A stretch of DNA of 29,209 bases from Rhizophagus sp. LPA8_4_AMF (lineage: Eukaryota > Glomeromycota > Glomeromycetes > Glomerales > Glomeraceae), in the NCBI GenBank assembly GCA_021464525.1, contig JADRCO010000635.1, positions 1 through 29,209 on the forward strand. Reading direction: 5' to 3'. The notes under the pieces were generated by a model, which was not told where the DNA came from, made no database searches, and was given only the letters and a program-made list of their open reading frames with translations. Both the position numbers and the translations under genes were made by a program. Below, one piece after another: positions 1 to 9,570 of this stretch (positions are counted from its first letter, which is position 1; each line of letters begins with the position of its first letter).

Positions 1-107
1 TAGAACTTGGGAATTATATTAATAAAACGATTTTGTTAACAATTGTAATTGATCCTTGTGGCACAGTCCTATGACTGACAGGTAACACTGTGGGGATCGA
101 CCTTACA
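1..107 (+). repeat. 3' end of a dispersed LTR-like repeat (copy A)
   Basis: About the last 80 bases closely match 10268-10347, and both copies stop at the same point, ...TTACA here and ...CTACA there, so this is a shared element terminus. Both contain the hairpin-prone stretch CACAGT...ACTGTG (about 61-92 here). Ending in CA fits an LTR, but no internal retrotransposon domain is visible and the 5' part lies outside the window. Flanking sequence diverges completely after 107. Confidence 0.6.
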
Positions 108-299
108 ATACCTAATATTGATAATCAATCAACAGATGATATGTTGGAATTTGTAAAAGCAAATAAAACTTTAGTGCAAGAACAAGCAAATACTTCTATT
201 ATACAACCTCATACACAAGCATATTATACAAGTCGTAAACTAACTGAAATCCTAGTTCAAGAAAGGACTGATTGTTTTGAATGTATAGTTAGTATTTAA
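108..299 (+). pseudogene. C-terminal fragment of an unidentified protein, cut by repeat
   Basis: An open frame of about 64 codons runs from the repeat boundary at 107 to TAA at 297-299. It is hydrophilic and ends in a Tyr-Tyr-Thr-Ser-Arg-Lys stretch followed by Glu and Cys residues. The tail resembles C-termini I associate with Glomeromycotina kinase-like proteins (the QA-Y-TSR segment), but no kinase domain is present, so this is a weak suggestion. Upstream codons are replaced by the LTR-like repeat. The apparent GTG start at 90 lies inside that repeat and is not credible. The simplest reading is a gene remnant disrupted by an insertion or rearrangement. Confidence 0.35.
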
Positions 300-1144
300 T
301 AATTCTGTTATTTATTCTTTATTTGTTGGCCATGGATCAAACAAAAATAAAATTATAATTATTTTATTGTAAAATTTGTAATATAATAACTGATAAATAA
401 AATTTGTTATGTTAATATTCATATCCATACTTTAAGAATTTACTAGTATTGTCTTAGAGTGACATTATATCTTATAAATTATGAATTTTTAAAACATTAT
501 CATAAAATTCATTTAATGAAGTTGTTTCATTAATGCTAGTCTTCTAAAACAGCTTGAATTATTACTTCTACTCCCTTTCTAGTTGTGATTGATAAATTAT
601 TTTATGTTGTAAATAAGAGGTTGATATAGTTACCTAATGAAACTATATTTGGCTGAATGAATAAAACATATAAACTAAATTTTGACTTTGATTGGTCAAA
701 TAGTTATAACAAAGATTAGATGCTTAGACATTTGTCAAAACCTTATCAAAATTTTTAGTCATTCATCTATTACAAAAAAAAAGAAAAATAAAAAATAAAA
801 AATAAATACAGTTTTGCTTTTAGTTATTAAAAGTTGAAATGCAAAAAAAATTGAAAGTTATAATTTTATTGCAAAAGAAATATAAAGAAATGTTAAAACT
901 AGTATATAATATGTAAGGTTTAACACTTGTTTAATTCTTTTGACAGTTTCAGTTTTAAAAATAAAATGTCAAAGCATCTAAACAAGTTTAGACTTTCAAC
1001 TTTGTTATGTTATTCTTTAAGTTATTTGTATATTTAAAATTAATATTTGTTGAAACATAATTAAATGCGAAGTTATCGAATTTTAAAAACTTGGGACATT
1101 TCTTTTACAAAAGACCAAAAAAATTTCCCAAATTAATAATTATA
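300..1144. other. AT-rich intergenic, no gene seen
   Basis: No coding frame, tRNA-like fold or clear repeat was seen. The stretch is rich in A-runs (for example about 773-810). The N-terminal half expected for the following F-box pseudogene is absent here. Confidence 0.6.
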
Positions 1145-1732
1145 TTTTGAGTGTAACTATAAAGCTTCTTATGACTTAAATTGGAGTCATTTAGAAGATA
1201 TATCTTTACCTCTTTTAAAGTTTTAAAAGCTCCTTCCATACCATCTAGAATTTTGGCAAGTTTAATTAAAAATACAAAATCGTATCTTATTAAAATTAGT
1301 ATTTTTAATCTAGTAGGTATTGGCGATGGAAGACTTTTCAAGTAATTTGTCAAAATTGTCCAAATCTTAGTTATTTTAGGTTAGCAATTATAATAATAAT
1401 ATTTCGGAATTTAAAGATCTATTAATTATTTGTTAAATCTTTAAATATATTAGAAATTACTGGGATAAATTATCTTTCTAATAAATTTAATTAAGATATG
1501 CTATCTATAGCATTGACAAAGCTTTCACCAATTGAATTTTAACTTTAAATTTTCTTTTTTTCGAAGAGAATTTAAGTCAAGTTCTTTAAAATTATTTCTT
1601 GATAATTGGAAGGATACATATCCCATGTTATTACAAATAATTTCAGCGAAACATATGAGCAAAGACCATCAGCGACGTCAGGATTTACAAAAGCTATTAG
1701 AAAATCTAGTACAAATATATAAAGCAAATGGT

Positions 1733-2104
1733 GTTAGTATAATGTTTGGTTTTATGTATATTTCATTATAGGATAGGGTGTAGTGTTTATGTATTTTTAG
1801 ATTAATCAGATAGTGCAAATTTTGTCTCATGAGGATATTTATACTCTTTATTAATTTAGAGTGAGACGTTTATTATACTAATGGTTGATCTTTTTTTTTA
1901 GGCTAGTAGGTTTTCAGGTAAAATTAGGCAATCACTTCGAATTAGAAAGAGGATAGTTTTTTTTTTCTTTTCTTTTCTTCAATTTTATTTCTTTTATTGT
2001 GTTTTATATATGCAGATAGATACTTTATTGATGCGATGTGGTATATCTACGTTGATAGTGAAATCATTCTTGTAGCAAGATGGTTATGCTACTAATAAAG
2101 TTAT

Positions 2105-2154
<50 letters not shown>
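1733..2154 (+). mobile_element. Poly-A-tailed retro-insertion (5'-truncated LINE, SINE or retrocopy)
   Basis: This segment interrupts the F-box pseudogene and shows the marks of target-primed reverse transcription. An 18-bp direct repeat, ATATATAAAGCAAATGGT, flanks it at 1715-1732 and 2155-2172. The insert ends in AATAAA (2094-2099), a run of 35 A (2109-2143) and a TA tract. About 375 bp of non-tail sequence hold no protein I recognise, so it is probably the 3' untranslated end of a non-LTR retrotransposon, or a retrocopied transcript. It contains a T/C-rich tract at about 1957-2000. The long uninterrupted A-run suggests a fairly recent event. Confidence 0.85.
2094..2143 (+). terminator. Retro-insert polyadenylation signal and A-tail
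   Basis: AATAAA at 2094-2099 lies ten bases before the start of a 35-base A-run. That is the expected order for a reverse-transcribed, polyadenylated RNA. Confidence 0.8.
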
Positions 2155-2159
<5 letters not shown>

Positions 2160-2245
2160 TAAAGCAAATGGTATAATTGAAAAATATAGCATTGATGGTG
2201 ATTATTTTGAAGATTTTAAATAGATTCATAAAAAAAAAATTTGAA

Positions 2246-3070
2246 TATTCATTTATTATTATTTATATTTATAGCATACGAAATAGCTGATTGTGATGCA
2301 CGAAACCAACACAAACTTATTTATTTTATTATTATTATAATTAAAGAAATTATTTATGTAATAAAAAAATATTTTATATAATATTTTCTTCATTTGACGA
2401 TCTGACGCCATCCCTTCTAAAATATAAATAGATATTTAATTTATTAATTTTTTTTACAGCACTTTTTATGATAAATGAAATGAAATAAAATATCGGATTT
2501 AACTTTAAATAGTAACTTAAAAATTTCTCTATTTATAAACAAAGGGAATTTCTTTTTTAATCAGTAGTTTTATATAAAAAAGGTTCACATGATGGAAAAT
2601 GCCAAAATATTATAAATTGTACCTCAAAGTTGTTGGTATGCATAAAAAAAAGAAGTGTATCACTTATCAGTTTCAAAATATTTAAGAAAAAAAATAAGAA
2701 TAATGTTATTTTATGATCTCAATTTTTTTCTATTCTTAAATGATAATATGAATTAATTTTAGTAAATTGTTAAAAATATGTATTGGACTGTCGTCCCAGT
2801 AGCATCGAAAAAATTCCATAATTTTTGGCAGAATTATAGACCTCGAATTCATATATTAAGTAATGCTATGCAGCTTATGCTACCCCGTCTCCGATCCTAA
2901 TGCTGACCATTACGAAATTGGATCGTTCTATGATAAATATGTAAAAAGCTAACTTATTTTAATTGCATTACAAAATTACAATATTGTGAATAATTTTTTG
3001 TCATAATAAATTTGAAAGGTGACAATTGAAAATCTTTTTACATTGTAATGTTTCATTACTAAATACTATA
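2246..3070. other. Intergenic with one GC-richer island (2788-2935)
   Basis: Most is AT-rich with no gene. About 2788-2935 stands out by base composition and contains GTAGCAT (about 2800) and its inverse ATGCTAC (about 2877), plus short stretches typical of decayed repeats. I see no open frame and no RNA-gene fold in it; a degraded transposable element is my best guess. Confidence 0.4.
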
Positions 3071-3075
3071 ATTTG

Positions 3076-3115
3076 TTACACGATTACGCACGTAACCTAC
3101 GCAACCAGTATAAAA
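3076..3115 (+). promoter_or_regulatory. Core promoter of the F-box gene at 3148
   Basis: TTACAC (3076-3081) is followed by TACGC-type boxes (3085-3089 and 3098-3102) and TATAAAA (3109-3115), 39 bases before the ATG. The same order of boxes precedes four other F-box copies in this window. The T-rich then A-rich leader TTTTTCTTTCTTTAAAA runs straight into the start codon. Confidence 0.6.
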
Positions 3116-3147
3116 TACGCTAAAAGACAATTTTTCTTTCTTTAAAA

Positions 3148-4635
3148 ATGGAACAAAATAAAGACGTTATTTATTTAGTATTAAAAGATCTGAAATATGA
3201 TAAAACATCTCTTCATTCATGTCTTCTTGTTAACAGAACTTGGTGTAAAATGACGGTGCCAATTCTATGGAATGACCCTATTAAACTATTACAACTTTTC
3301 AATACATTCTCTTATAAAAATAATAATTTATATAATGTAATAATTTTACATTTAACAGAAGAATCAAGAAATAATTTGAAGAAGCAAGGAATCAATCTTT
3401 TTAAAAATACGTATTATCAACAACCTTTATTTAATTATATTAGTTTTTGGAAACATATGAATTTATATTTATTGGAATTCATGATAATACATGCTGTAAA
3501 GGATGATGATGAGTCCAAAATCATTAATTTAGGAAAAGAAATATTGAATGTATTTAATATGTATACAATATTTGATTCTCTTTGTATTCAAAAATTATTT
3601 CATATTAATATTACAGGGGATGAACATTGTTTTTCAGAACTTAAATACTTCAATTGTAGTTCCCATGTTATTATGAATAGCAAAGTTTTAGAGAGATTAG
3701 CTATAATGAATAAATCAATTAAAAAATTGAACTTTAATATTATTTATGATATCAATATATCTGGATTCAATAGATTGATTGAAGAACAAAAAAATCTAAG
3801 AGAAGTCGATTTCACTTATTATTATGTTGATGGTAATCACAAAAGATTTAAAATATTTGAAGAATCTCTAATAAAATGTTCAAATACTATTCAGTATTTA
3901 AAAATAAATTGGAAACCTTTCACAAAATTTCTTTCATATCTTGTAAATCTAGTAAGCTTAAAGATATTATTTTATGATGACATAAATTTTAATCATTTAA
4001 ATCCTTTAGAAGGAGTATCTTTGCCTAACTTGAAATTTCTATATACTGAGAATGTTTCGGCTAAATTTTTAACAAGTTTATTTAAAACTACAAAAGGAAA
4101 TCTTATTGAGATTAGCATTATTTATGAAGTTACTGATGATGATGATGAAAGTCTCCTCCAAGCAATTTATCAAAATTGTCCAAATCTTAGTTATCTTAAT
4201 TTACCATTAAATGATAGGAATATTTCAGAGTTTGAAAATGTTTTAATTAATTGTCAATTTTTAATGGGATTAGAATTTTATGAATTTTATGAATATTATG
4301 ATTCTTGTGATTCATATAGTAAATTTAATTGGGACAAATTGTTGAAAATATTGATCAGATCTTCACCAATTGGTTTGTTTAAATTTAAATTTCGTTCTGA
4401 GGAGGTAAATAACATATTAGCAGCCTTATCATCATTTCTTGGTAATTGGAAAGATAGTAGACATCCTTTATTATTACACGCATATTCATCAATACATGAT
4501 TCGAAGGACCAGCAATTAAAAGATTTATTGCAATTATATAAAATAAAAGGTATAATTAAAAATTATGAAACTTGTGGTGGATTTGATAGGTTTGAATGGA
4601 CTAAAAAAATAAATTGGGTACTATATTATGAATAA
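3148..4635 (+). CDS. F-box protein with leucine-rich-repeat-like C-terminal region
   Basis: Intact intronless frame of 495 residues. Residues about 3-45 form an F-box-like domain with the family signature 'SCLLVNRTWCKMTVPILW'; F-box proteins dock on Skp1 in SCF ubiquitin ligases. The rest, roughly 60-470, is Leu/Ile/Asn-rich with repeat-like units (for example 'NCPNLSYLNL' and 'CQFLMGLEF'), suggesting an LRR-type substrate-binding solenoid. The ATG at 3148 follows a TATA box by 39 bases and a T/A-rich leader shared with paralogues, which supports this start. Blocks such as 'NYISFW', 'EHCFSEL', 'NTIQYLKINW' and 'LGNWKD' recur in the copies at 18164 and 23443. Its substrate cannot be told from sequence. 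The F-box assignment is firm for the family and the LRR call is moderate. Confidence 0.9.
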   Translation: MEQNKDVIYLVLKDLKYDKTSLHSCLLVNRTWCKMTVPILWNDPIKLLQLFNTFSYKNNNLYNVIILHLTEESRNNLKKQGINLFKNTYYQQPLFNYISFWKHMNLYLLEFMIIHAVKDDDESKIINLGKEILNVFNMYTIFDSLCIQKLFHINITGDEHCFSELKYFNCSSHVIMNSKVLERLAIMNKSIKKLNFNIIYDINISGFNRLIEEQKNLREVDFTYYYVDGNHKRFKIFEESLIKCSNTIQYLKINWKPFTKFLSYLVNLVSLKILFYDDINFNHLNPLEGVSLPNLKFLYTENVSAKFLTSLFKTTKGNLIEISIIYEVTDDDDESLLQAIYQNCPNLSYLNLPLNDRNISEFENVLINCQFLMGLEFYEFYEYYDSCDSYSKFNWDKLLKILIRSSPIGLFKFKFRSEEVNNILAALSSFLGNWKDSRHPLLLHAYSSIHDSKDQQLKDLLQLYKIKGIIKNYETCGGFDRFEWTKKINWVLYYE

Positions 4636-4695
4636 TTTGATTATTACCTTTATTAACTATAAAAGTTATATTTAACATTCTATGAATCAAATTTT

Positions 4696-4708
4696 AATAA
4701 ACAATAAA
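4696..4708 (+). terminator. Polyadenylation signals after the F-box gene
   Basis: Two AATAAA motifs at 4696-4701 and 4703-4708 lie about 60 bases beyond the stop codon. Confidence 0.5.
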
Positions 4709-5301
4709 AAGTTTTGAGTGAAGTAGTGATTTTTAGGTTTTAAGTCTAAAATGTTTAAACACTACCATATTTTCTGTAGACTTTACTATTATAAATATCT
4801 CATTCCTCTTTAGGTATAAATTCTGGTACAATTAATTTTATTAGAAAATCATTTATCAAATTATTTTCATTACAGACTGGTATGAATGAATTATGTTATA
4901 ACCTGTAAAAAAATGAATAATGTTACAAATAAAAAAGATTTTATTAATTTTGAAATCTTAAATAAGATTTATGGTACGTATGCAAGACTAATAGTATACA
5001 TGAACATGAGAGAAAATTTCTTTTCTTCATTTCTACCATTAAATTCTTTTTTATATATTTTATCTTTTTTTTACATAATATTCTCAAAAAGGTCATTCAA
5101 AAGGTCATCAAAGGTTATCAAAGTCAATATGAGCTTATCATTATTTTTTTATTGCTTATGTACTCCTGTGTCACAAAATGTTTAACTTGAAAAGTCACAC
5201 GGCAGACTGTGTGCAACAGGTGAATTTCTCACAAATACCCCACTTAATATTTTTTTCCGCAAATAAAAATTCACTCTTGTCCTCACATACCGCATTTTGC
5301 A
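4709..5301. other. Intergenic; doubtful AT-rich ORF and a short tandem repeat
   Basis: A 99-codon plus-strand frame at 4886-5185 has a hydrophobic central stretch, but it is built of AT-rich low-complexity sequence and has no recognisable domain, so I do not call it a gene. Within it, 5085-5127 holds four degenerate tandem units close to CAAAAGGTCAT. From about 5190 the base composition becomes GC-richer, towards the Crinkler locus. Confidence 0.45.
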
Positions 5302-5333
5302 CCAATAGCATTTCGCAAAAAATACTATAAAAG
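5302..5333 (+). promoter_or_regulatory. CCAAT and TATA boxes of the Crinkler relic
   Basis: CCAAT at 5302-5306 and TATAAAAG at 5326-5333 lie directly upstream of the Crinkler coding match, which begins at about 5339. The TATA-to-start distance of about 13 bases is very short, so the original leader may have been partly deleted, or transcription may have started inside the present coding match. Confidence 0.4.
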
Positions 5334-5338
5334 CCGTT

Positions 5339-6729
5339 GTGCCCATCACGTTACTCTGGAAATACACTCGCGAACGCTTTACCTGTTCATATAAATAGTA
5401 ACCAGCTTGTTGGAACCTTAAGGAGGCTATAAAGGCAAAAAATCAAAATGACTTTGCTAGTGTGGACGCAGACAAGCGTGAAGGTCCCTGGCGATCGCGT
5501 CGGTCTCTTAAACAATTTCTCACTACAGGACAGCGATGAGCTGTTAGAAATAGAAAAGATTTCGAAATACTTCCCTGACTCACCAGCCGAGGAACATATT
5601 CACGTCTTAGTCGAACCACCCGCGACGACCGCCACTTCGGACGAGATGTTGGAATTAAGGAAGCAACTCGCTTCGATGCAGGAATTACTCAACAAGTCTG
5701 TCCATGGTATGTATTTCGATGACGGGCCTCGCTGAAACCTTCAGGCTGTGACAACTACTGACCCGGTAATGTTGCATTACAGCGTTCGATGTTGTCGTTA
5801 GTCCGAAACGGACGAAGGGATTCAAGTGGACCGTAAACATCGAACACGCGACCCTCAAAGAACTGAATAATTCCATATGTGCGACGTATCAGACGCCTGC
5901 TCTTGAAATGATAGAGCGGTGCTCAACACGTTAAATGACAACGGAAAATACTCCCCACATAACGATCAAGACCTTCGTGAGATGTTTTAGGTGTTCGTAT
6001 CAAAGGACACCTCAAGTTTACTGTGTTTATAGAAACACCCTCGGAGCCATTTTACGAATGGGCCTTTCCGAAAGTATGTGAACTCTATTGGCTTAGTGAT
6101 GATCCGAGCCCTAGCATTGAGTGTTCACTGTGATTGCGTTGACCTCAAAGATGATAAGTCGGCTAAGCATCTAATAGCCGAACTGGGACTTCATCAAATA
6201 CCACAACCCCTTGATGTTGCGTATGAGGCAACTAAATCCATTTATTCTTAATGTTATCTGGCTAGTGAAGTATCGTTCTACGAAAAAATTTCAAAATCAT
6301 ACCGGAAAATCTCATCACAGGTCATAACGAGCAAGGAAATCTCGATTATGCATAGGTTGTGGTTCGACTAATAGAATCGTTGGTTTAGTCGAGGTTAAAA
6401 AGGATGAACTTTAAGCAGGGTTTCGCACAGGCCATTGTGCAGATGGAATCATCGCTGACTTGCCGTAAACGCAAAGCGAACGAAATAGACGATTCCTACG
6501 GATTGGATAAAGTATGTGGATTGTAACAGATGCGGAAAAATGGTACTTTATGGAGTATAGGTTAGATGACGAGGGGAAGCCAACATTTACGCTATCGGAA
6601 CTAGTGACCGTTGTGTACAAAGATGAGATTTTACAAGCTAAGGCAGAAAAGGTCATCGAACATATTGTATGGTTATTGGATGAGACACAGAAGCCGGTGG
6701 AAGCTTCACAGGGGAATCGAGGGAAATAA
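5339..6729 (+). pseudogene. Crinkler (CRN)-family effector pseudogene with PD-(D/E)xK-like C-terminus
   Basis: The coding match starts at GTG (5339-5341), where an ATG is expected, and covers the CRN N-terminal ubiquitin-like domain. That domain is spread over several frames: 'NTLANALPVHINSNQ' (5361-5405), 'KEAIKAKNQNDFASVDADK' (5420-5476) and, from 5448, 'LEIEKISKYFPDSP' and 'EEHIHVLVEPP'. The 95-codon frame at 5448-5735 is only this middle part. The C-terminal half keeps marks of a restriction-endonuclease fold: Asp in 'GNLDYA' (codon 6344-6346), 'VEVKK' with Glu 6391-6393 and Lys 6397-6399, and downstream Gln codons in 'FKQGFAQA'. A long open C-terminal piece ends at TAA 6727-6729. Multiple frameshifts and stops kill it. 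The total span, about 463 codons, is near full length. CRN proteins are secreted or nuclear effectors in several eukaryotes; nuclease activity is inferred from family analyses. Confidence 0.8.
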
Positions 6730-6962
6730 AAAGGACAAGGTCAACGAACAATCTTGCGGAGATGCCAGACACTGTAGACAATTAGTTTTACCATAGAAAA
6801 AATTCATCGTGTATAATAAGTGAACTAAGATCACAACCACTGTATTTATATTGCATGTATCACAGGCGTTGACCCGATTTGTATTTATTTTTACTTCTGT
6901 GTTAATAAAAATTGATTCTATGTTTTGCACGGTAACAATACATTTGGTTCATTTTACTAATA
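6730..6962. other. Spacer between Crinkler relic and coiled-coil relic
   Basis: No coding frame is seen. AATAAA at about 6903 could be a polyadenylation signal for the Crinkler relic. Confidence 0.4.
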
Positions 6963-8034
6963 ATGGCTTCTCAGGATAATCCCGATACCGGTTCTATCTC
7001 AAAAGATTTGTCCGCCCTATTAGAAAAGCATAACAGACTCGAGAAAGAATTATGCTAACAAGCTCATGAAAAGGATGTTTTTCTAGAACAGATACGCGAC
7101 TTTGATGAGGAAGATAACGTTATACGTAATCAATTGGACAATTTGATGGAACAGATCAACTCCATTTTGGACAAACTATATACATGGCGTAACGAGGCAA
7201 GCCTTTTCTATTTTTCTATATAAGTAAATATGATGTAAAATGGCTGCGTGCTATTCGTAAGCAAAATAATAGATCGAAATATAGAATATACCAATCTTCC
7301 TTGCGTTGACGCAATAAGGAGATAAGTTGTTGAGGGATATATACTGAGATGGAACACTTGCAAAAAGATTACGATGACGAGATATAACGATCACGAAAAG
7401 AATTAGGCGCAGAGCTAGAACAAAATATAATGCAAAAATCGAACGAGATAGGCCAAGATTAGAATGATATGATGTTGATATAGAGTGGAATGTAGAGAAT
7501 AGGAAATATAGAGTAGTTGAAACAGAGCTGATCACGAAACTGAACAGTGTACTTATACAAATATGGGGAGAGAAGCTCGCCACCGTCATTGCCATTGTCC
7601 GAATTAGATTTAGATTTTGAAACGTAATCTGGAACAAATTTTGACAAATTGCAATTAAGCTATAACCATAAGGAGATGTTATTGATTCGGAGTATATAGA
7701 GAAAGAATTTTTACTACTCCAAAAATACTTCCGAAGTGATGCCTATCATAAGGCAAAGAAATATCTTCATAAGAAAGAACATCAAAAGATCAAGGATTTA
7801 CGAGACCGAATTCAGGCATCACAAATCGTATGTCCATAGAAAATAGGAAGGCTATGGATAAAGCAGAAAAATTGTATGAACAGATTGAGGCAATGCCTGA
7901 TATACGTCAGAGAATGTAAACAACAACTGAAAACCTTGAGTGAATGTCTTGATGCAGAATCTGATTCTGATAAATTGTCTCAAAACGCCGAGAAGTGGTT
8001 CGATACGTGGGAAAATCACCTGCGGTGTGAGTAG
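6963..8034 (+). pseudogene. Decayed coiled-coil protein gene, function unknown
   Basis: The frame opens at ATG 6963 with 'MASQDNPDTGSISKDLSALL' and hits TAA after 'EKELC', then stays open in the same frame through a Glu/Gln/Asp-rich stretch ('EQIRDFDEEDNVIRNQLDN') to about 7220. Farther on, charged helical pieces reappear in other frames: 'YIEKEFLLLQKYFRSDAY' and 'KAKKYLHKKEHQKIKDLRD' (about 7695-7800), and 'AEKWFDTWENHLRCE' ending at TAG 8032-8034. The composition is that of a long coiled coil. The part at about 7221-7680 is badly broken and could include an intron remnant. I do not recognise the family. It shares the GC-richer base use of the Crinkler relic. A pseudogene is far more likely than an intron-rich live gene. 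Confidence 0.6.
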
Positions 8035-8627
8035 ACTGTCTTTGTGCGACAGAAATAATTTTTTCAATATTTTCAATCATGTCAGTTTCACTTACTTAAA
8101 ATTGCGGATGGAAACGAAACAGAATATTGTCTTGGGTGTGACTCTTCAAGCAATAAATTCAAGTTCGCAACTGTAGCATACTAGGCTTAACCGTAGGATG
8201 TTTTGTATAGATTTATTTTTTGCGTTATACCATATTAATAAAATATCGTTCACATTTGTCATAAAAACATAGCAATAGAGGCGTAAATGAAATTGTCTTA
8301 TCAATCAAAGAGAGTATATAAAGCACTTATTTTTCTTTTTTGCATGTGGGAAAAATTTACGTCTACAGTATATACTAGTATGTGGGTGGTTTAATACAAT
8401 TCATTTTGCAGGTGATTTTTAATGCATTTACTGTCGTGCATAATTTTCTTTATATTTTCATTATTTTCATTGTATTTTACATAATAATATTACTTTTTTA
8501 CTCTTATTCCATATATGCATATGAAAACATTATTTGCTAAAATAGACAAGTGGTTTGTTTACTTTCTCCATGTATATACGTTTCCTTTTAAACCAGTGAA
8601 TTTGCATGTTGCTAAATTACCTTACTT
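8035..8627. other. Intergenic, no gene seen
   Basis: AT-rich sequence after about 8190. It contains the 3' flank of the minus-strand Uma2 gene. No convincing frame, repeat or RNA gene was found. Confidence 0.5.
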
Positions 8628-9570
8628 TTAGATAATGCCAGCCATGTTAAGTACGAATCCGTTTAGGACTCGAGAAGTTATAAAATGAGGGTTCCTACGC
8701 ATAGTCCAAATAATATCGTTTCCCTGAATTCTATAAGTTGTTACTGTCTGTCTAATTGGGTCGATTAAGAGACCTTCCTAGGTACAATTGTACAAATAAC
8801 CGTAATAATTAATAGAATAACAAAATAAACATAATCAACAAATAACAATCATTGATCACTTACCTCAACACCGGCATTCATCCACATGCACATTTTTTCA
8901 TGACAAAAATCCTCACTTTGGCTATCTGAGCGTACCTCCGCGACAAAATTTGGCGCAACAGGAGGAAACGCTTGATTTTGATCGTTACGTGTTAACACGC
9001 CCCATCTGCAATAAAAAAGGTTAAAAAACGGTGCAAACATGCAAAAAAAATAAGCAATATATAATGAGAAACCTTTCACTGAGAACGACGGAAGAGTCAG
9101 AGCCTTTAATGGTTTCAGCAGGTAGAGGCAGATAATAACACGTCTATAGTTTAAAAGAACATGGCATTAGAGCAAACGCGAAGAAAAATTCTCGTAATAA
9201 TTCGCAAAACAAACATTGCTATTTCCAAAGATCCCGACAAGTCTAGAGTTGTTTACACACCATTGGGTAACTTGCATTTGAACTAATGATTCTCTTTGAC
9301 CTATTTTTATCAGAATTCAGCACGGAAAGAAAGGCTTGTTGACATTCAAACTCATAGTATCAAAAATAGCATACCGGTTAGTGCATGAACGGGCATTATT
9401 ACAGCTTTACCGTTGGTTAGTTCAAGTTTGTATGATTTTGGGATTATTGTAGCGAGTTCTTTGAAGTTTTCAAGTGCAACAGGGGTACCGTCGATAAGCG
9501 TTATTTCGAGTTTATCCCTGTCCACTCTATAGTGTGAAGGGAGTATTGTCCCGAAAGTTTCTTCAGACAT
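8628..9570 (-). CDS. Uma2-family (DUF820) putative endonuclease, five exons
   Basis: Exons on the minus strand: 9570-9375, 9300-9215, 9143-9073, 9005-8864 and 8777-8628. The four introns are 74, 71, 67 and 86 bases, all GT-AG. Together they give 645 bases, one frame of 214 residues ending in TAA, with no internal stop. The exon-joined product follows the Uma2 (PD-(D/E)xK fold) pattern: 'SDSSVVLSERW' (equivalent of the PD motif), 'PNFVAEVRSDSQSED' (the EV-S motif), 'KMCMWMNAGVE' and then 'EGLLIDP' across the last junction, a Tyr-Arg strand, and 'SRVLNGFVLNM' at the end. Exon 1 begins 'MSEETFGTILPSHY'. Uma2 proteins abound in cyanobacteria and other bacteria; in a fungus this suggests old horizontal transfer followed by intron gain. 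Activity is untested. No targeting peptide is evident. Confidence 0.85.

Larger units (their letters stand above)
1145..2245 (+). pseudogene. 5'-truncated F-box/LRR-like pseudogene split by a retro-insertion
   Basis: Only the C-terminal half of the F-box family found at 18164-19624 is recognisable. It runs from the block corresponding to 'NWSHLEDISLPLLKF' (about 1180-1226), through 'CPNL' (about 1354-1370), to the 'LFLDNWKD-YPMLLQI' block at about 1583-1640. Stops and frameshifts break it throughout. The coding match halts after 'IYKANG' at 1732 and resumes exactly at 2161 with 'KANGIIEKYSIDGDYFEDF', because 422 bp were inserted (see 1733-2154). Close to its end a TAG (2221-2223) stands where the paralogue at 23443 has a Trp codon. 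The F-box half is missing, so it cannot make a normal product. Confidence 0.85.

Noticed and set aside
1105-1353. 82-codon minus-strand frame
   Set aside because: Overlaps the F-box pseudogene on the other strand, whose homology is clear.
4886-5185. 99-codon frame with a hydrophobic stretch, possible membrane protein
   Set aside because: Low-complexity AT-rich sequence, no homology recognised, no promoter, and tandem repeats inside.
5448-5735. Stand-alone 95-residue gene
   Set aside because: It is only the middle of the Crinkler N-terminal domain; upstream homology continues to 5339 in other frames and the downstream part continues to 6729.
7251-7637. 128-codon minus-strand frame rich in Phe, Ser, Leu
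   Set aside because: It is the antisense of the decayed coiled-coil gene; such composition arises from reading Glu/Lys-rich codons backwards, and it has no domain.
8849-9079. Independent 76-residue minus-strand gene
   Set aside because: Its coding part is exons 3-4 of the Uma2 gene with an intron read through; the spliced model explains it better.
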